From contig JASLOE010000004.1 of NCBI GenBank assembly GCA_030745655.1, positions 1 through 51,429 on the forward strand: a stretch of DNA of 51,429 bases, written 5' to 3'. The stretch's first letter is position 1. Each line of letters starts with the position of its first letter. The translations under genes and the position numbers were made by a program. The stretch is from Nitrososphaerales archaeon. GTDB taxonomy: Archaea; Thermoproteota; Nitrososphaeria; Nitrososphaerales; JACPRH01. Under the pieces are notes generated by a model. The model saw only the letters and a list, made by a program, of their open reading frames with translations. It made no database searches and was not told the DNA's origin. Of the stretch, positions 17,993-25,990 are shown piece after piece.

Positions 17993-17998
17993 TTTTTT
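17993..17998 (+). terminator. T6 terminator after methylthiotransferase gene
   Basis: An oligo-T run 26 bases after the stop codon ends a plus-strand transcription unit. It is the usual archaeal intrinsic terminator form. Confidence 0.4.
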
Positions 17999-18096
17999 AT
18001 TAACAACAAGTATACTTTTTATGTTCTAAGTATGTTAAAAATAAATCTTGTAGTAATATTTCTTACATCTTGAGTTGCAACTGTTCAGAGGATATA

Positions 18097-19125
18097 ATGC
18101 AGTTTCTGCCACCTCCAAATGCGGATAAAGTTTTGGCCTTAGGCTTTGGTACAGCAGGATGCAGAATACTTTCTCACCTTGAAAGAACCAATTTGGGAAT
18201 TGACAATCACGTGTATATGAGTTGTGAAAAGAAAGATCTGGATTATGCTTCAATAAGTAAAAAGGTCTTTATGGATATTGGTTTTACTGGGAATAGAACA
18301 CCAAGTCATGTAAGAGGTATGGCACAAAGGTATATGAGGGAAATACGAGAAATTCTCTGTGATGCAAAACTGGTTTTTCTTATATCTGGTTTAGGTGGGT
18401 GTACAGGTTCTGGATTGGCCCCTCTAATTTCTAAGATGGCTAAAGAAGAAGGAATCTTCACTATCAGTGTAGTTATCACCCCATTTGGTTTTGAGAAAAG
18501 TAAGCATTTTCGTGCTGGAGTTGCATTAAGGAAAGTTAAGGAGAACTCTGACGCTGTTATAATAGCAGATAACGATACGATATCCTCAGATAAGTCACAA
18601 ATGGCAATACCTGAATTCTATTCAATTATCAATAAAAGAATTTCAATCGCGCTTTCAGGAATAGTTGAGTCATCTGGAGAATTGAATGTAGGAATGAACC
18701 GACTTTTAGATACCATAACTAACCGTGGGTATTCAGTATTAAGCATTGGTACATCTTCATCAATAAATAAAGCAGAAGAAGCAACAGTTAAGGCTGTAGA
18801 ATCGGTCTATAGTGTTGCGGAACCAGATGATGCAAATAGTGCAATTCTTCACCTAATAGGTGATAAGAAAGTTACTGCAAATGAATTGGAGACATCTACC
18901 AGTAGACTTAACACAATGCTTGGAAAAGGTTCACTTGAAGTCTATCAAGGATTTAATACAAATGGTGGAGACACTATGACAGCAGTACTTCTAACTTCTG
19001 GATTTAAAAGCACTAAATTTGATAACTATGATCCACTTGAAAAAATACTTTCAAATAATCAGATGGATTCAGATATGGATTGTGGAATAAACACTGAATT
19101 ATCTTCACTTGTTCAGATTGAATAA
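18097..19125 (+). CDS. ftsZ: divergent FtsZ/tubulin-family protein
   Basis: A 342-residue FtsZ-family protein. The GTP-binding part is recognisable: GFGTAGCRIL near 16-25 and the signature loop GLGGCTGSGLAP at 98-109, versus GGGTG(T/S)G in typical FtsZ. The T7 synergy loop, normally N-x-D-F-A-D, reads Asn197-Val-Gly-Met-Asn-Arg202, so both catalytic acids are gone. It may bind GTP without activating hydrolysis in the next subunit. There is no C-terminal FtsA-type peptide. I start at ATG 18097 because GAGG lies 5 bases upstream; TTG 18070 would add nine residues. Confidence 0.85.
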   Translation: MQFLPPPNADKVLALGFGTAGCRILSHLERTNLGIDNHVYMSCEKKDLDYASISKKVFMDIGFTGNRTPSHVRGMAQRYMREIREILCDAKLVFLISGLGGCTGSGLAPLISKMAKEEGIFTISVVITPFGFEKSKHFRAGVALRKVKENSDAVIIADNDTISSDKSQMAIPEFYSIINKRISIALSGIVESSGELNVGMNRLLDTITNRGYSVLSIGTSSSINKAEEATVKAVESVYSVAEPDDANSAILHLIGDKKVTANELETSTSRLNTMLGKGSLEVYQGFNTNGGDTMTAVLLTSGFKSTKFDNYDPLEKILSNNQMDSDMDCGINTELSSLVQIE

Positions 19126-19173
19126 GTGATTACTGCTATTTACTGAAATACTGGTTAAAAGATCTATCTGAGC

Positions 19174-19467
19174 TTATTCATTAGTAGGGGGTTTATCTTC
19201 AATTGCTGGTGAGACTATTACTAATCCAGTTTCATCTCTTTCCATCTTCACAATTACTCTCTTAGGTGGATTTCTTATTCCTTTTTCCCACAAAATCAAA
19301 TTCAAATCTGGTGATATATGTATTTCACTACTTTTCATATGTTTGGCTGCAAACTCTTTTATCAATGTAACAGCCCTTTTAGCTCTTTTATGTCTTGGAG
19401 ATATCATCATCCGGCTTAAAGGAATTGTATATGTTCGAATTAGTTTTTCAACCTTCTCTTCTGACAT
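19174..19467 (-). CDS. rpl31e: 50S ribosomal protein L31e
   Basis: A large-subunit protein at the exit-tunnel rim, 97 residues. RTYTIPLSRMMISPRHKRAKRAV is characteristic of L31e, followed by SPDLNLILWEKGIRNPP. It ends the minus-strand operon Rnp4 - S19e - PDCD5 - L39e - L31e, starting 8 bases after the L39e stop. L39e and L31e are neighbours in many archaea. The C-terminal tail is slightly longer and acidic. Confidence 0.97.
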   Translation of the reverse strand: MSEEKVEKLIRTYTIPLSRMMISPRHKRAKRAVTLIKEFAAKHMKSSEIHISPDLNLILWEKGIRNPPKRVIVKMERDETGLVIVSPAIEDKPPTNE

Positions 19468-19475
19468 TCATGTTT

Positions 19476-19634
19476 CTACCTTACCTTCAACTTGGTTCTT
19501 CTCCACGATCTCTGCTTAACGGACCTTCTTACCTTTCTATTTGTTCTGACAACTACCCAGGTAGGAACAGAGAAACTCCTTCTAACTTTTTTATATAGAC
19601 GTTTTTTTATGCCTGAAGTCTTATTTCTACCCAT
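19476..19634 (-). CDS. rpl39e: 50S ribosomal protein L39e
   Basis: A 52-residue basic protein that lines the polypeptide exit tunnel. It begins MGRNKTSGIKKRLYKK and contains VPTWVVVRTNRKVRR then RSWRRTKLK, which match the family closely (VPxWVxxKTxRxV and RRxWRRxxLK). It starts at ATG 19634 directly after the PDCD5 stop and ends 8 bases before L31e, so it is translationally linked to both. Confidence 0.95.
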   Translation of the reverse strand: MGRNKTSGIKKRLYKKVRRSFSVPTWVVVRTNRKVRRSVKQRSWRRTKLKVR

Positions 19635-19637
19635 TAT

Positions 19638-19919
19638 CTAAACACGTCTAATTTTAAATTCTCTCTTTGGTTTTTGAATCGATAATAATAGCTGCTTAAT
19701 ATGTTCATCAGTAATTGGAGGACTTAACTTTCCTGTAGATGCCAGTCTAATAATATTATCTTCAATAATCTTAGAAACATCTGGTTTGACCATTCTGATA
19801 TTAGTTAATCTTTCACGTGCTTCAGAAGTTAAAAGCATTCTTAGCATTCCATCACGCATAGTCCTTTGATTCTCTTCTTCATCACGTGCTAATCGTTCTG
19901 TTTTTTCTTTTCCAGACAT
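19638..19919 (-). CDS. PDCD5/TFAR19-family DNA-binding protein
   Basis: A 93-residue helical protein of the PDCD5 family found in all archaea and eukaryotes. The core reads LTSEARERLTNIRMVKPD, then VEDNIIRLAS-like EDNIIRLASTGKL and ITDEHIKQLL. The archaeal role is unclear; DNA or ribosome association has been proposed. It lies between S19e and L39e in the operon, the usual archaeal position. The N-terminal 20 residues are strongly charged. Confidence 0.95.
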   Translation of the reverse strand: MSGKEKTERLARDEEENQRTMRDGMLRMLLTSEARERLTNIRMVKPDVSKIIEDNIIRLASTGKLSPPITDEHIKQLLLSIQKPKREFKIRRV

Positions 19920-19930
19920 AATTAATCACC

Positions 19931-20389
19931 TTATCGGATATATCTCTCTAAAGAGGGGTTGGCCTTAATAAGCTCTTTAAAAATTTCAGTACTAATACGA
20001 TCAAGTAAACTTCTGCCTTTACTAGACACAAATCTACCTTGACCATGTTTTTTAGATACAAGCCCGGTTGCTTCGAGTTGCATCAATGCTTTTCTTACAG
20101 CTGAACCTCCTGCTGCTTTATGATGTACTGCTGCAGAACCAACTTGAGTACCACCACCATAAGTTGACCTTAGATCAGTTAAACCGATTGGTCCTTTGAT
20201 GTACACCTTTCTTAAAAGTGATGCACATCTTGTATACCACCAATCTTTATTCTGGGGAGGTCTTTCAGTATGAGCCCCAGTTTTTACGAACAAGGTCCAC
20301 GATGGAGGGGATATTTGAGGTAATTTACGTAAATGATCACTTAATCGTTCGATTAATATATCTGAGGGGACATCGTATACAGTAGTCAT
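19931..20389 (-). CDS. rps19e: 30S ribosomal protein S19e
   Basis: A small-subunit head protein with a winged-helix fold, 152 residues. VYDVPSDILIERLSDHL opens the protein, then NKDWWYTRCASLLRKVY and LRSTYGGG with HHKAAGGS, all hallmarks of S19e. It needs no paralogue nearby. The start is ATG 20389. The gene is followed 11 bases later by PDCD5. Confidence 0.97.
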   Translation of the reverse strand: MTTVYDVPSDILIERLSDHLRKLPQISPPSWTLFVKTGAHTERPPQNKDWWYTRCASLLRKVYIKGPIGLTDLRSTYGGGTQVGSAAVHHKAAGGSAVRKALMQLEATGLVSKKHGQGRFVSSKGRSLLDRISTEIFKELIKANPSLERYIR

Positions 20390-20455
20390 TTATGTATCAA
20401 CCAGTATCCTTTAACCCAACGATGACATCTATTTAGGCTTATTCTCTGAAGATTA

Positions 20456-20782
20456 CTATTTGCTTTTTTTGTTCTTGTTTTTATACAGCTTTCTATACGT
20501 GTGACCACATTCTAAACAAGTTATTCTAATTGCTTTTGGACTGTGACCTATCCTTACACGTGATGTAACACCAGGTACAATAAATTTCTTACACTTTCTA
20601 CAGAAGAGCTGTTTTTCTCCATACAATAATCTAAGATTATATTTTAGGCATATTTGTCTAGATAATCTTGCCTGTCTTTTTGCTAGGTTCAAATCTTCCT
20701 TGGCTGTTTCAATAGACTTTGCCAAAAGAATATCAACTCGAGATCTTGCCAATAACTTCAAGTTAGCACGAGTAATTCTCAA
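20456..20782 (-). CDS. rnp4: RNase P protein component 4 (Rpr2/Rpp21)
   Basis: A protein subunit of archaeal RNase P, which removes 5' leaders of pre-tRNAs. 108 residues, with a helical N-terminus (ANLKLLARSRVDILLAKS) and a zinc ribbon formed by C-x2-C in FCRKCKK and C-x2-C in ITCLECGHTYRK. The start is TTG 20782, followed by RITRANLK. It heads the minus-strand ribosomal operon and diverges from nep1 across 56 bases. The linkage to S19e fits a translation-apparatus unit. Confidence 0.92.
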   Translation of the reverse strand: MRITRANLKLLARSRVDILLAKSIETAKEDLNLAKRQARLSRQICLKYNLRLLYGEKQLFCRKCKKFIVPGVTSRVRIGHSPKAIRITCLECGHTYRKLYKNKNKKSK

Positions 20783-20838
20783 TTAGCTTTTGATGAATCC
20801 GTGATAGATAAAAAGCTTGGTCTTTTGATACATTTGAC

Positions 20839-21513
20839 TTGTTAACTTTGATAATCGCTGAAGCTGCTCTCGAGATGATTCCGAAATCTCTTTGGAGGTT
20901 TCCTTCAATCATTAAGCAGTCAAAATCTAGGGGTAAACAACCAGGAGATATGTTGCTTGACAGGAGTTACCATCATTTCGAAATGTTAAAAATGGAAGAT
21001 CATACAAAACGAGGTCGACCAGATCTAATTCACTTTGCTCTCTTAGAGGTTACTTCGACTCCTTTATTCATGCAAAATCATCTAAATGTATGTATACACA
21101 CATATGATGATAAAGTGATCTTTCTTGGCAAATCAGTCAGACTTCCAAAGTCTTACTTTAGGTTTGAAGGATTAATGGAACATCTCTTCAAGGATAGTAA
21201 AATTGTTTCAAATGATCAATGTCTACTTGAGATTCTAAATATGAATTTTAAAGAACTTTTGAATAAAATCAAAGCATCATATGTAATCGGATTGTCAAGA
21301 TGTGGTTTATCAAGCAGCATTGCAAGTATCGTAAATGAATTAAAAAATAAAGATAGACCAGTTTTAGTAGTTGGAGGTTTTCCTCATGGTCATTTCTCTG
21401 AGAATATAAGTGGATGCTTTAAAAAAACCTATTCTATTAACAATCAAGGATTAGCTTCAAATGTCGTTATAGCACGAATTATCTATGAATATGAAAAGAT
21501 GATGGAAAAATAA
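20839..21513 (+). CDS. nep1: rRNA small-subunit pseudouridine methyltransferase Nep1/Emg1
   Basis: A SPOUT-class methyltransferase that makes N1-methylpseudouridine in helix 35 of 16S rRNA and assists S19e incorporation. The opening LIIAEAALEMIPKSLW and the LLDRSYHHFEM segment are diagnostic, as are KRGRPDLIHFALLE and LPKSYFRFEGLMEHLF. The C-terminal knot carries VGGFPHGHF. 224 residues, TTG start at 20839. Divergent placement from the rnp4-S19e operon is notable because yeast Nep1 acts with S19. Confidence 0.95.
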   Translation: MLTLIIAEAALEMIPKSLWRFPSIIKQSKSRGKQPGDMLLDRSYHHFEMLKMEDHTKRGRPDLIHFALLEVTSTPLFMQNHLNVCIHTYDDKVIFLGKSVRLPKSYFRFEGLMEHLFKDSKIVSNDQCLLEILNMNFKELLNKIKASYVIGLSRCGLSSSIASIVNELKNKDRPVLVVGGFPHGHFSENISGCFKKTYSINNQGLASNVVIARIIYEYEKMMEK

Positions 21514-21545
21514 CTTTATGACTAACTGTGATTCTGGTCTAGTCG

Positions 21546-21619
21546 GCGGTCGTCGTCCAGTCTGGTTAGGACATCAGCCCTCCAAGCTGATAACACGGGT
21601 TCAAATCCCGTCGACCGCA
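21546..21619 (+). tRNA. tRNA-Gly(UCC), no intron, C at position 33
   Basis: A complete cloverleaf of 74 bases. The acceptor stem GCGGTCG/CGACCGC is perfect, D stem GTCC/GGAC, anticodon stem TCAGC/GCTGA with loop CCTCCAA, a 4-base variable loop, T stem ACGGG/CCCGT with loop TTCAAAT, discriminator A. The anticodon TCC reads Gly. Position 33 is C instead of the near-universal U. No CCA is encoded. An AAAAATAACTTTATG stretch 26-40 bases upstream may hold the TATA box. Confidence 0.93.
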
Positions 21620-21676
21620 TTGATTTATATTAACAAAAAGAATTAGAATAAGAAATTATATTATACTGGTTTATGC

Positions 21677-22102
21677 TTATACACCTTCAGTAGATTTCTT
21701 TAGCATAAATGCGCCATCCTTCATTATTAAATCATAAACATCATTCACTTCAAAACGAATTCCAAGGAGATCATATTCGGTTTCGGTTAAGAATAGAGTT
21801 AGTTTAGGTAGAGTAAGATCTCTAACTTGTGGGAATACACCAACAGATTTGAATTGATTTAAAATATTCTTAACTAATCTTGTTTCATCTCCACCTACCC
21901 CTGATGCTCCTGTAAAAGATGAAGAGTTTCTCTGTCTTGCTTCAACCAACTCAATCTGTTTTCCCAGTTTACCAGATTCAGGGTCTGTTATACTACTTAT
22001 CCTGAGAACCTTAACTAAAACCAATTGAGTTCGTTTTTGCTCCTTCAAGTCTAGCCGCTTTTCTACCTGATTTAAATGTTGAGATATCAAAAGGAAGGTC
22101 AT
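21677..22102 (-). CDS. hypothetical protein, 141 residues
   Basis: I do not recognise a family. The protein has a conserved-looking beta segment (LVLVKVLRISSITDPESGK), a polar Ser/Gly-rich linker (SSSFTGASGVGGDE) and a C-terminal part ending MKDGAFMLKKS. It has no signal peptide or membrane segment. I start at ATG 22102; a TTG at 22114 would add four residues. It follows another unknown protein (22263-22775) on the same strand, which may be a functional partner. Confidence 0.6.
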   Translation of the reverse strand: MTFLLISQHLNQVEKRLDLKEQKRTQLVLVKVLRISSITDPESGKLGKQIELVEARQRNSSSFTGASGVGGDETRLVKNILNQFKSVGVFPQVRDLTLPKLTLFLTETEYDLLGIRFEVNDVYDLIMKDGAFMLKKSTEGV

Positions 22103-22262
22103 ATTTCCAATCAATGAAGGTATAATCGAATTGAATTTGGATTTACATATATTTTAAATTAATTTTTAATGCAATATCTCCATTTTTGTGTATGAAAATA
22201 AATATTATACCATATTGATATTCTTAGATACGACATCGAACCCTGCGAGCAAGCCTTTGAAT

Positions 22263-22775
22263 CTAGACATCATCTGCTGTTTGAAGGGTACCTTCTAACC
22301 CAGGAATTTCGGATGTTATTGGATCTGATATATTTTCGTCAAGTAATTCACTTTCATCTGCTTGAAGAAATGATGGTTCTTCATTCTTTTCCGCAGTAAT
22401 CTGTACAAGTTCTTCTGCGTACTCTTTGGTAATCACATCTGATTCAAGAAGATTTACTAGGGAATTAGCTGATGCTTCACCAGTAGCTTTTCCATTTATT
22501 CCTCGAATTTGGCGCCATTTCAGAATAGTATTTCCGCTTTTCGATGTATAAAGTATACCTAGAACATCTCTCACATTTAGGAATGATATCATCCTAATTT
22601 TCTTTAGAGTTACCTTGTCTGCAGCCTCAATGTATATTGAACCTGATTCTCCTTCTTTTTCTGGGAATACCTCTGTATCCCTAAGATAAATTTCAGGTAT
22701 GAATGTTAAGCATGTACTTGTGATGAGAAATCTTCTGAACGATTCAAGTGAACATGTTGTTTCTATGTTTACCAT
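22263..22775 (-). CDS. hypothetical protein, 170 residues
   Basis: No family recognised. The first 110 residues look like a compact alpha/beta domain (LESFRRFLITSTCLTFIPEIYLRD, then TLKKIRMISFLNVRDVLGILYTS written in parts), and the last 60 residues are acidic and low-complexity (EEPSFLQADESELLDE). The start is ATG 22775, with GGGGG about 9 bases upstream; a GTG at 22802 is possible. It precedes the 141-residue unknown gene by about 160 bases on the same strand. Confidence 0.6.
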   Translation of the reverse strand: MVNIETTCSLESFRRFLITSTCLTFIPEIYLRDTEVFPEKEGESGSIYIEAADKVTLKKIRMISFLNVRDVLGILYTSKSGNTILKWRQIRGINGKATGEASANSLVNLLESDVITKEYAEELVQITAEKNEEPSFLQADESELLDENISDPITSEIPGLEGTLQTADDV

Positions 22776-22840
22776 TAAGATGCCCCCATCCCAATGTTTC
22801 ACAGTATCTCTTATTTACACTTTAAGTGATTGCATTACCT

Positions 22841-22904
22841 GCGAGCTGTGAAGAGGTTAGCCCTTGTGATTTAAGGTGAGCAAGATCTTGAGTTCTGAGC
22901 TCGC
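22841..22904 (+). ncRNA. candidate C/D box sRNA or structured leader
   Basis: Perfect terminal arms GCGAGCT (22841-22847) and AGCTCGC (22898-22904) enclose a C-like box GTGAAGA at 22848-22854 and a D box CTGA at 22895-22898, the layout of an archaeal 2'-O-methylation guide. The C box deviates at one position from RTGATGA. The segment is GC-richer than its surroundings. Alternatively it is a hairpin in the leader of the minus-strand gene starting at 22775. Confidence 0.35.
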
Positions 22905-22939
22905 ATTTAGTAAATACAATTAATTATTATATCTTGGAA

Positions 22940-23572
22940 TCACAATCTATATATGACAGCAAGAATCAGGACAAATAATATAACATTCAATGATTGAAAT
23001 AAACCTATTCTCCTAATTTTCTTAACTTTGGAATCGGTATTTAATTTATTCAGATGAGTTCTTTTAAGGTAAATCCACATCGAGATAAGAGGTGTAATTG
23101 ATAAAATGATAGCTGGATTCATCAATCTAAATATTATTATCACTATGAATTCAACACTAAATACTCCAACGCCTAAAAATATAATGTGTGAAATAGGATT
23201 CTTTTTTACCTGTAATATTCCTTGAACCTCTTTCTGAACAAGAGTGACAGAAATGAAGGTGAAAGTAAATAAGAGGAACCAGACACTGAGATTTTTTGTG
23301 GATACAGTTTCAAACATAATATAATATCCAAGAATTGTAATGGAAGTTAAAAGACTTGTAATGATAGGCAGGATAAACCCGTTAAATTGCATTTGGGTTA
23401 TTATTAATTTGAATCTAGTTATCTGAGCAATGAGAATTAGGATTGCAAAAGAAACAAAGAGAAAAAAAAGGATGTTGAGAATAGATGGATATGTTGACAT
23501 AGTTAGAAATGTTGTAAGGATTGATGCGAACCAGATTATAGTTGCACCATGTTCTCTGGGGAAGGTCTTCAC
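22940..23572 (-). CDS. YwiC-like membrane protein
   Basis: A 210-residue polytopic protein with about seven hydrophobic segments. The N-terminal PREHGATIIWFASIL matches the conserved (P/K)xxHGA opening of the YwiC-like family, whose function is unknown but which is distantly similar to UbiA-type prenyltransferases. No DxxxD prenyl-diphosphate motif is visible, so I do not assign an enzyme activity. The start is GTG 23572. It is monocistronic or shares the minus transcript with the unknown genes downstream. Confidence 0.6.
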   Translation of the reverse strand: MKTFPREHGATIIWFASILTTFLTMSTYPSILNILFFLFVSFAILILIAQITRFKLIITQMQFNGFILPIITSLLTSITILGYYIMFETVSTKNLSVWFLLFTFTFISVTLVQKEVQGILQVKKNPISHIIFLGVGVFSVEFIVIIIFRLMNPAIILSITPLISMWIYLKRTHLNKLNTDSKVKKIRRIGLFQSLNVILFVLILAVIYRL

Positions 23573-23808
23573 TCTTTAACTGATTAAATCTCTAGATTTA
23601 AAAATCTTCCAGATTTAGCATTATGAAATATGTATATTAAAAGAATCAAATTCTGTTCTCACTTGGTGCTTGACTTAACTTTTTAATTGCATATGACACA
23701 TTTTTTTCAGTATTACCAAATGATTAATGGTATAATATTATAATTATTCTTATTCAAATAAGTTTAATAATGATGTTTTCACTATTAAAAAATGGAGTAT
23801 GAAATAAG

Positions 23809-24042
23809 TTGCCTCTTTCGTTTGTTCTTATTAACGCCGATTTAGGAGCTGAAGATGACCTTCTAAAAGATCTAAGGGAAATAGAATTTGTAACAGAAGT
23901 CTTCATAGTCTATGGTGTATACGACATAGTTGTAAAAATAGAAGCTGATACTCTAGAAAAAGTAAAGGAAACAATAACATGGAAAATTAGGCGCTTAGAG
24001 AAAGTAAGATCAACTCTTACAATGATTGTGGTCGACAACTAA
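23809..24042 (+). CDS. stand-alone Lrp/AsnC ligand-binding (RAM) domain protein
   Basis: A 77-residue protein that is only the effector-binding half of an Lrp/AsnC regulator, with no DNA-binding helix-turn-helix. FVLINADLGAEDDLLKDL, the central VTEVFIVYGVYDIVVKIEA and the closing RSTLTMIVV follow the beta-alpha-beta-beta-alpha-beta pattern. Such stand-alone RAM proteins bind amino acids and can assemble with full-length Lrp proteins. The start is TTG 23809. It lies 46 bases upstream of tiaS. Confidence 0.9.
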   Translation: MPLSFVLINADLGAEDDLLKDLREIEFVTEVFIVYGVYDIVVKIEADTLEKVKETITWKIRRLEKVRSTLTMIVVDN

Positions 24043-24088
24043 TTTCTTGATTGTGCTCAAAGACAGTCCATCAAATCCTGAAACTAGG

Positions 24089-25414
24089 ATGGATAATAAA
24101 ACTCTTGTAGTGATTGCTATCGATGATACAGATTCAAAAAACGGTATGTGTACAACATATATCGCCTATTTACTTGTAGAACAGTTCTTAAGGAAAGGAG
24201 TATCATTTGAAGATTATCCAACTTTAATACGGCTTAATCCCAATATCCCATGGAAAACTAGAGGAAACGGTGCTGTATCTTTAAAGTTCCGTACTGAAGA
24301 TCCAGAAAAAGTATACGAAGATGCTTGTATGCTAGTATCAAAATATTCTGAGTTAGGGAATCAGGCAAATCCAGGTGTAGTGATGTCCACTATTAATCCA
24401 CCAAATATAGAGATCACAAATTTCGCAGAAACAGCCCTTTCTGAAGTAGTGAGCAGACGTGAAGCGATATCTCTAATGAAGAGACATAATATTCAATATC
24501 GTGGGTGGGGAAAACAAAGAGGATTAATAGGTGCTCTTGCTGCAATTGGAAATTTACTTCACAATGATGCCACATTTGAACTTCTTGCATTTAGATCTAA
24601 GGAGAATTGGGGTCATCAACGTGCAGTTGATAATGAATCAGTCAAAAAGATGAGTCGAGAAGTATATCCTGACACTTTTAATTGTTATGATGAAGAAAAA
24701 AAGAGAGTTCTGATAACTCCAAGAGGCCCAGACCCAGTTCTTTTAGGTGTTCGAGGTGAATATCCAGAAAAGGTGCTCCAAGCATATAAAATGATAAAGA
24801 TTGATGAAGCTGTAAAAGGATATTTGATATTCAAAACTAATCAAGGTACAGGTGCTCATCTTAAATCAAAGCTTGACCTTAGTGATTTGAAAGCATACAG
24901 AACAGGTCACTTTGAATGTACAGTTATCGATCCTCCAAAAACAGGGATTGGAGGACATGTTTACCTTAAAGTCAAGAATGAAGAAGGATATGCAGATTGT
25001 GCTGCCTATGAACCAACTGGAAGATTCCGAAAGTCTGTTCTATCTCTTATCCCAGGAGATTTAGTAGAAATTGCTGGTAGTGTTAGAAGGCGAACAAGTA
25101 AACATCCTGCCACCATAAATATGGAGTCTCTCTTGATTAAAAAAATTGTTGATGATATTAGCCTCATTAATCCAGACTGCAATATCTGTGGTAAACGTAT
25201 GAGTTCAAAAGGACAAAGTCAAGGATTCTATTGTGACTTCTGCAATAAAATTGATAGAAAAGCTGAAAAAGTGAAATTTAAAAATCCGAGAACAATTCAA
25301 ATTGGTATATATATTCCTCCCCCAAGAGCTCAAAGACATCTTACAAAACCAAAACAGCGTTATCTATTACAACATAAAACATATTCATCACTGATAGAAC
25401 ATTGGTTCAATTAA
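24089..25414 (+). CDS. tiaS: tRNA(Ile2) 2-agmatinylcytidine synthetase
   Basis: Attaches agmatine to C34 of the tRNA that reads AUA, so that it decodes Ile instead of Met. The N-terminal catalytic signature AIDDTDSKNGMCTTY is visible, followed by the NPNIPWKTRGNGA segment, an OB-fold domain in the C-terminal half and a zinc ribbon with C-x2-C in CNICGKRM and C-x2-C in YCDFCNK. The product is 441 residues from ATG 24089. An earlier GTG at 24053 or the frame opening at 24026 would add residues not typical of the family. Confidence 0.95.
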   Translation: MDNKTLVVIAIDDTDSKNGMCTTYIAYLLVEQFLRKGVSFEDYPTLIRLNPNIPWKTRGNGAVSLKFRTEDPEKVYEDACMLVSKYSELGNQANPGVVMSTINPPNIEITNFAETALSEVVSRREAISLMKRHNIQYRGWGKQRGLIGALAAIGNLLHNDATFELLAFRSKENWGHQRAVDNESVKKMSREVYPDTFNCYDEEKKRVLITPRGPDPVLLGVRGEYPEKVLQAYKMIKIDEAVKGYLIFKTNQGTGAHLKSKLDLSDLKAYRTGHFECTVIDPPKTGIGGHVYLKVKNEEGYADCAAYEPTGRFRKSVLSLIPGDLVEIAGSVRRRTSKHPATINMESLLIKKIVDDISLINPDCNICGKRMSSKGQSQGFYCDFCNKIDRKAEKVKFKNPRTIQIGIYIPPPRAQRHLTKPKQRYLLQHKTYSSLIEHWFN

Positions 25415-25477
25415 GATAACTGCAAAATAATAGTTAAAATTTAAGAAATAAATATATTTAGACAATAGTGCTTAACC

Positions 25478-25984
25478 TTGGGAAAAATAGCAAGAATATT
25501 ACGAAGATTATTTAGTAGAATACTGAGGAAACCTTGGAATTTCAGCTGGGTGATAAACGGAAAATTGGCTGGGTGTAGCCGTCCTGAATCAAAAAATGAT
25601 CTAATTTGGCTAAAGAATCAAGGTGTAGAATCAATTGTCAACCTTACAGAATATCCTATACCTAATGAATGGATAAAGAAGGCGGAATTAGGATATATGC
25701 ATGAATCTATCAATGACCACATGGCTCCATCTGTTGAACAAATCGACAAAATTATTTCGTTTATCCATGATGAAATCTCGAAAAAAAGACCTGTAACTGT
25801 CCATTGTGCTGCTGGACAGGGTCGAACTGGAACCATATTGGCTAGCTATATATTAAAACATCTAAGTTTCAATGCGAAAGAATCTATTGCGAAGATCCGA
25901 AAATTGAGGCCGCCATCGATAGAGGATTCACAAGAAAAATCTCTATATCTTTATGAAAATTATCTCCAGAAAACAAAAGGATGA
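25478..25984 (+). CDS. dual-specificity-type protein tyrosine phosphatase
   Basis: A cysteine-based phosphatase of 168 residues. The P-loop is HCAAGQGRTG with nucleophile Cys110 and Arg116. Asp80 in NDHMAPS fits the general acid, and GCSRPESKNDLIWLKNQGV is the usual N-terminal substrate-side motif. The N-terminal 20 residues are basic. Substrates could be phosphoproteins or RNA 5' ends; archaeal members are mostly uncharacterised. The start is TTG 25478. It converges on the intron-rich tRNA-Met. Confidence 0.9.
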   Translation: MGKIARILRRLFSRILRKPWNFSWVINGKLAGCSRPESKNDLIWLKNQGVESIVNLTEYPIPNEWIKKAELGYMHESINDHMAPSVEQIDKIISFIHDEISKKRPVTVHCAAGQGRTGTILASYILKHLSFNAKESIAKIRKLRPPSIEDSQEKSLYLYENYLQKTKG

Positions 25985-25990
25985 TAAGAG

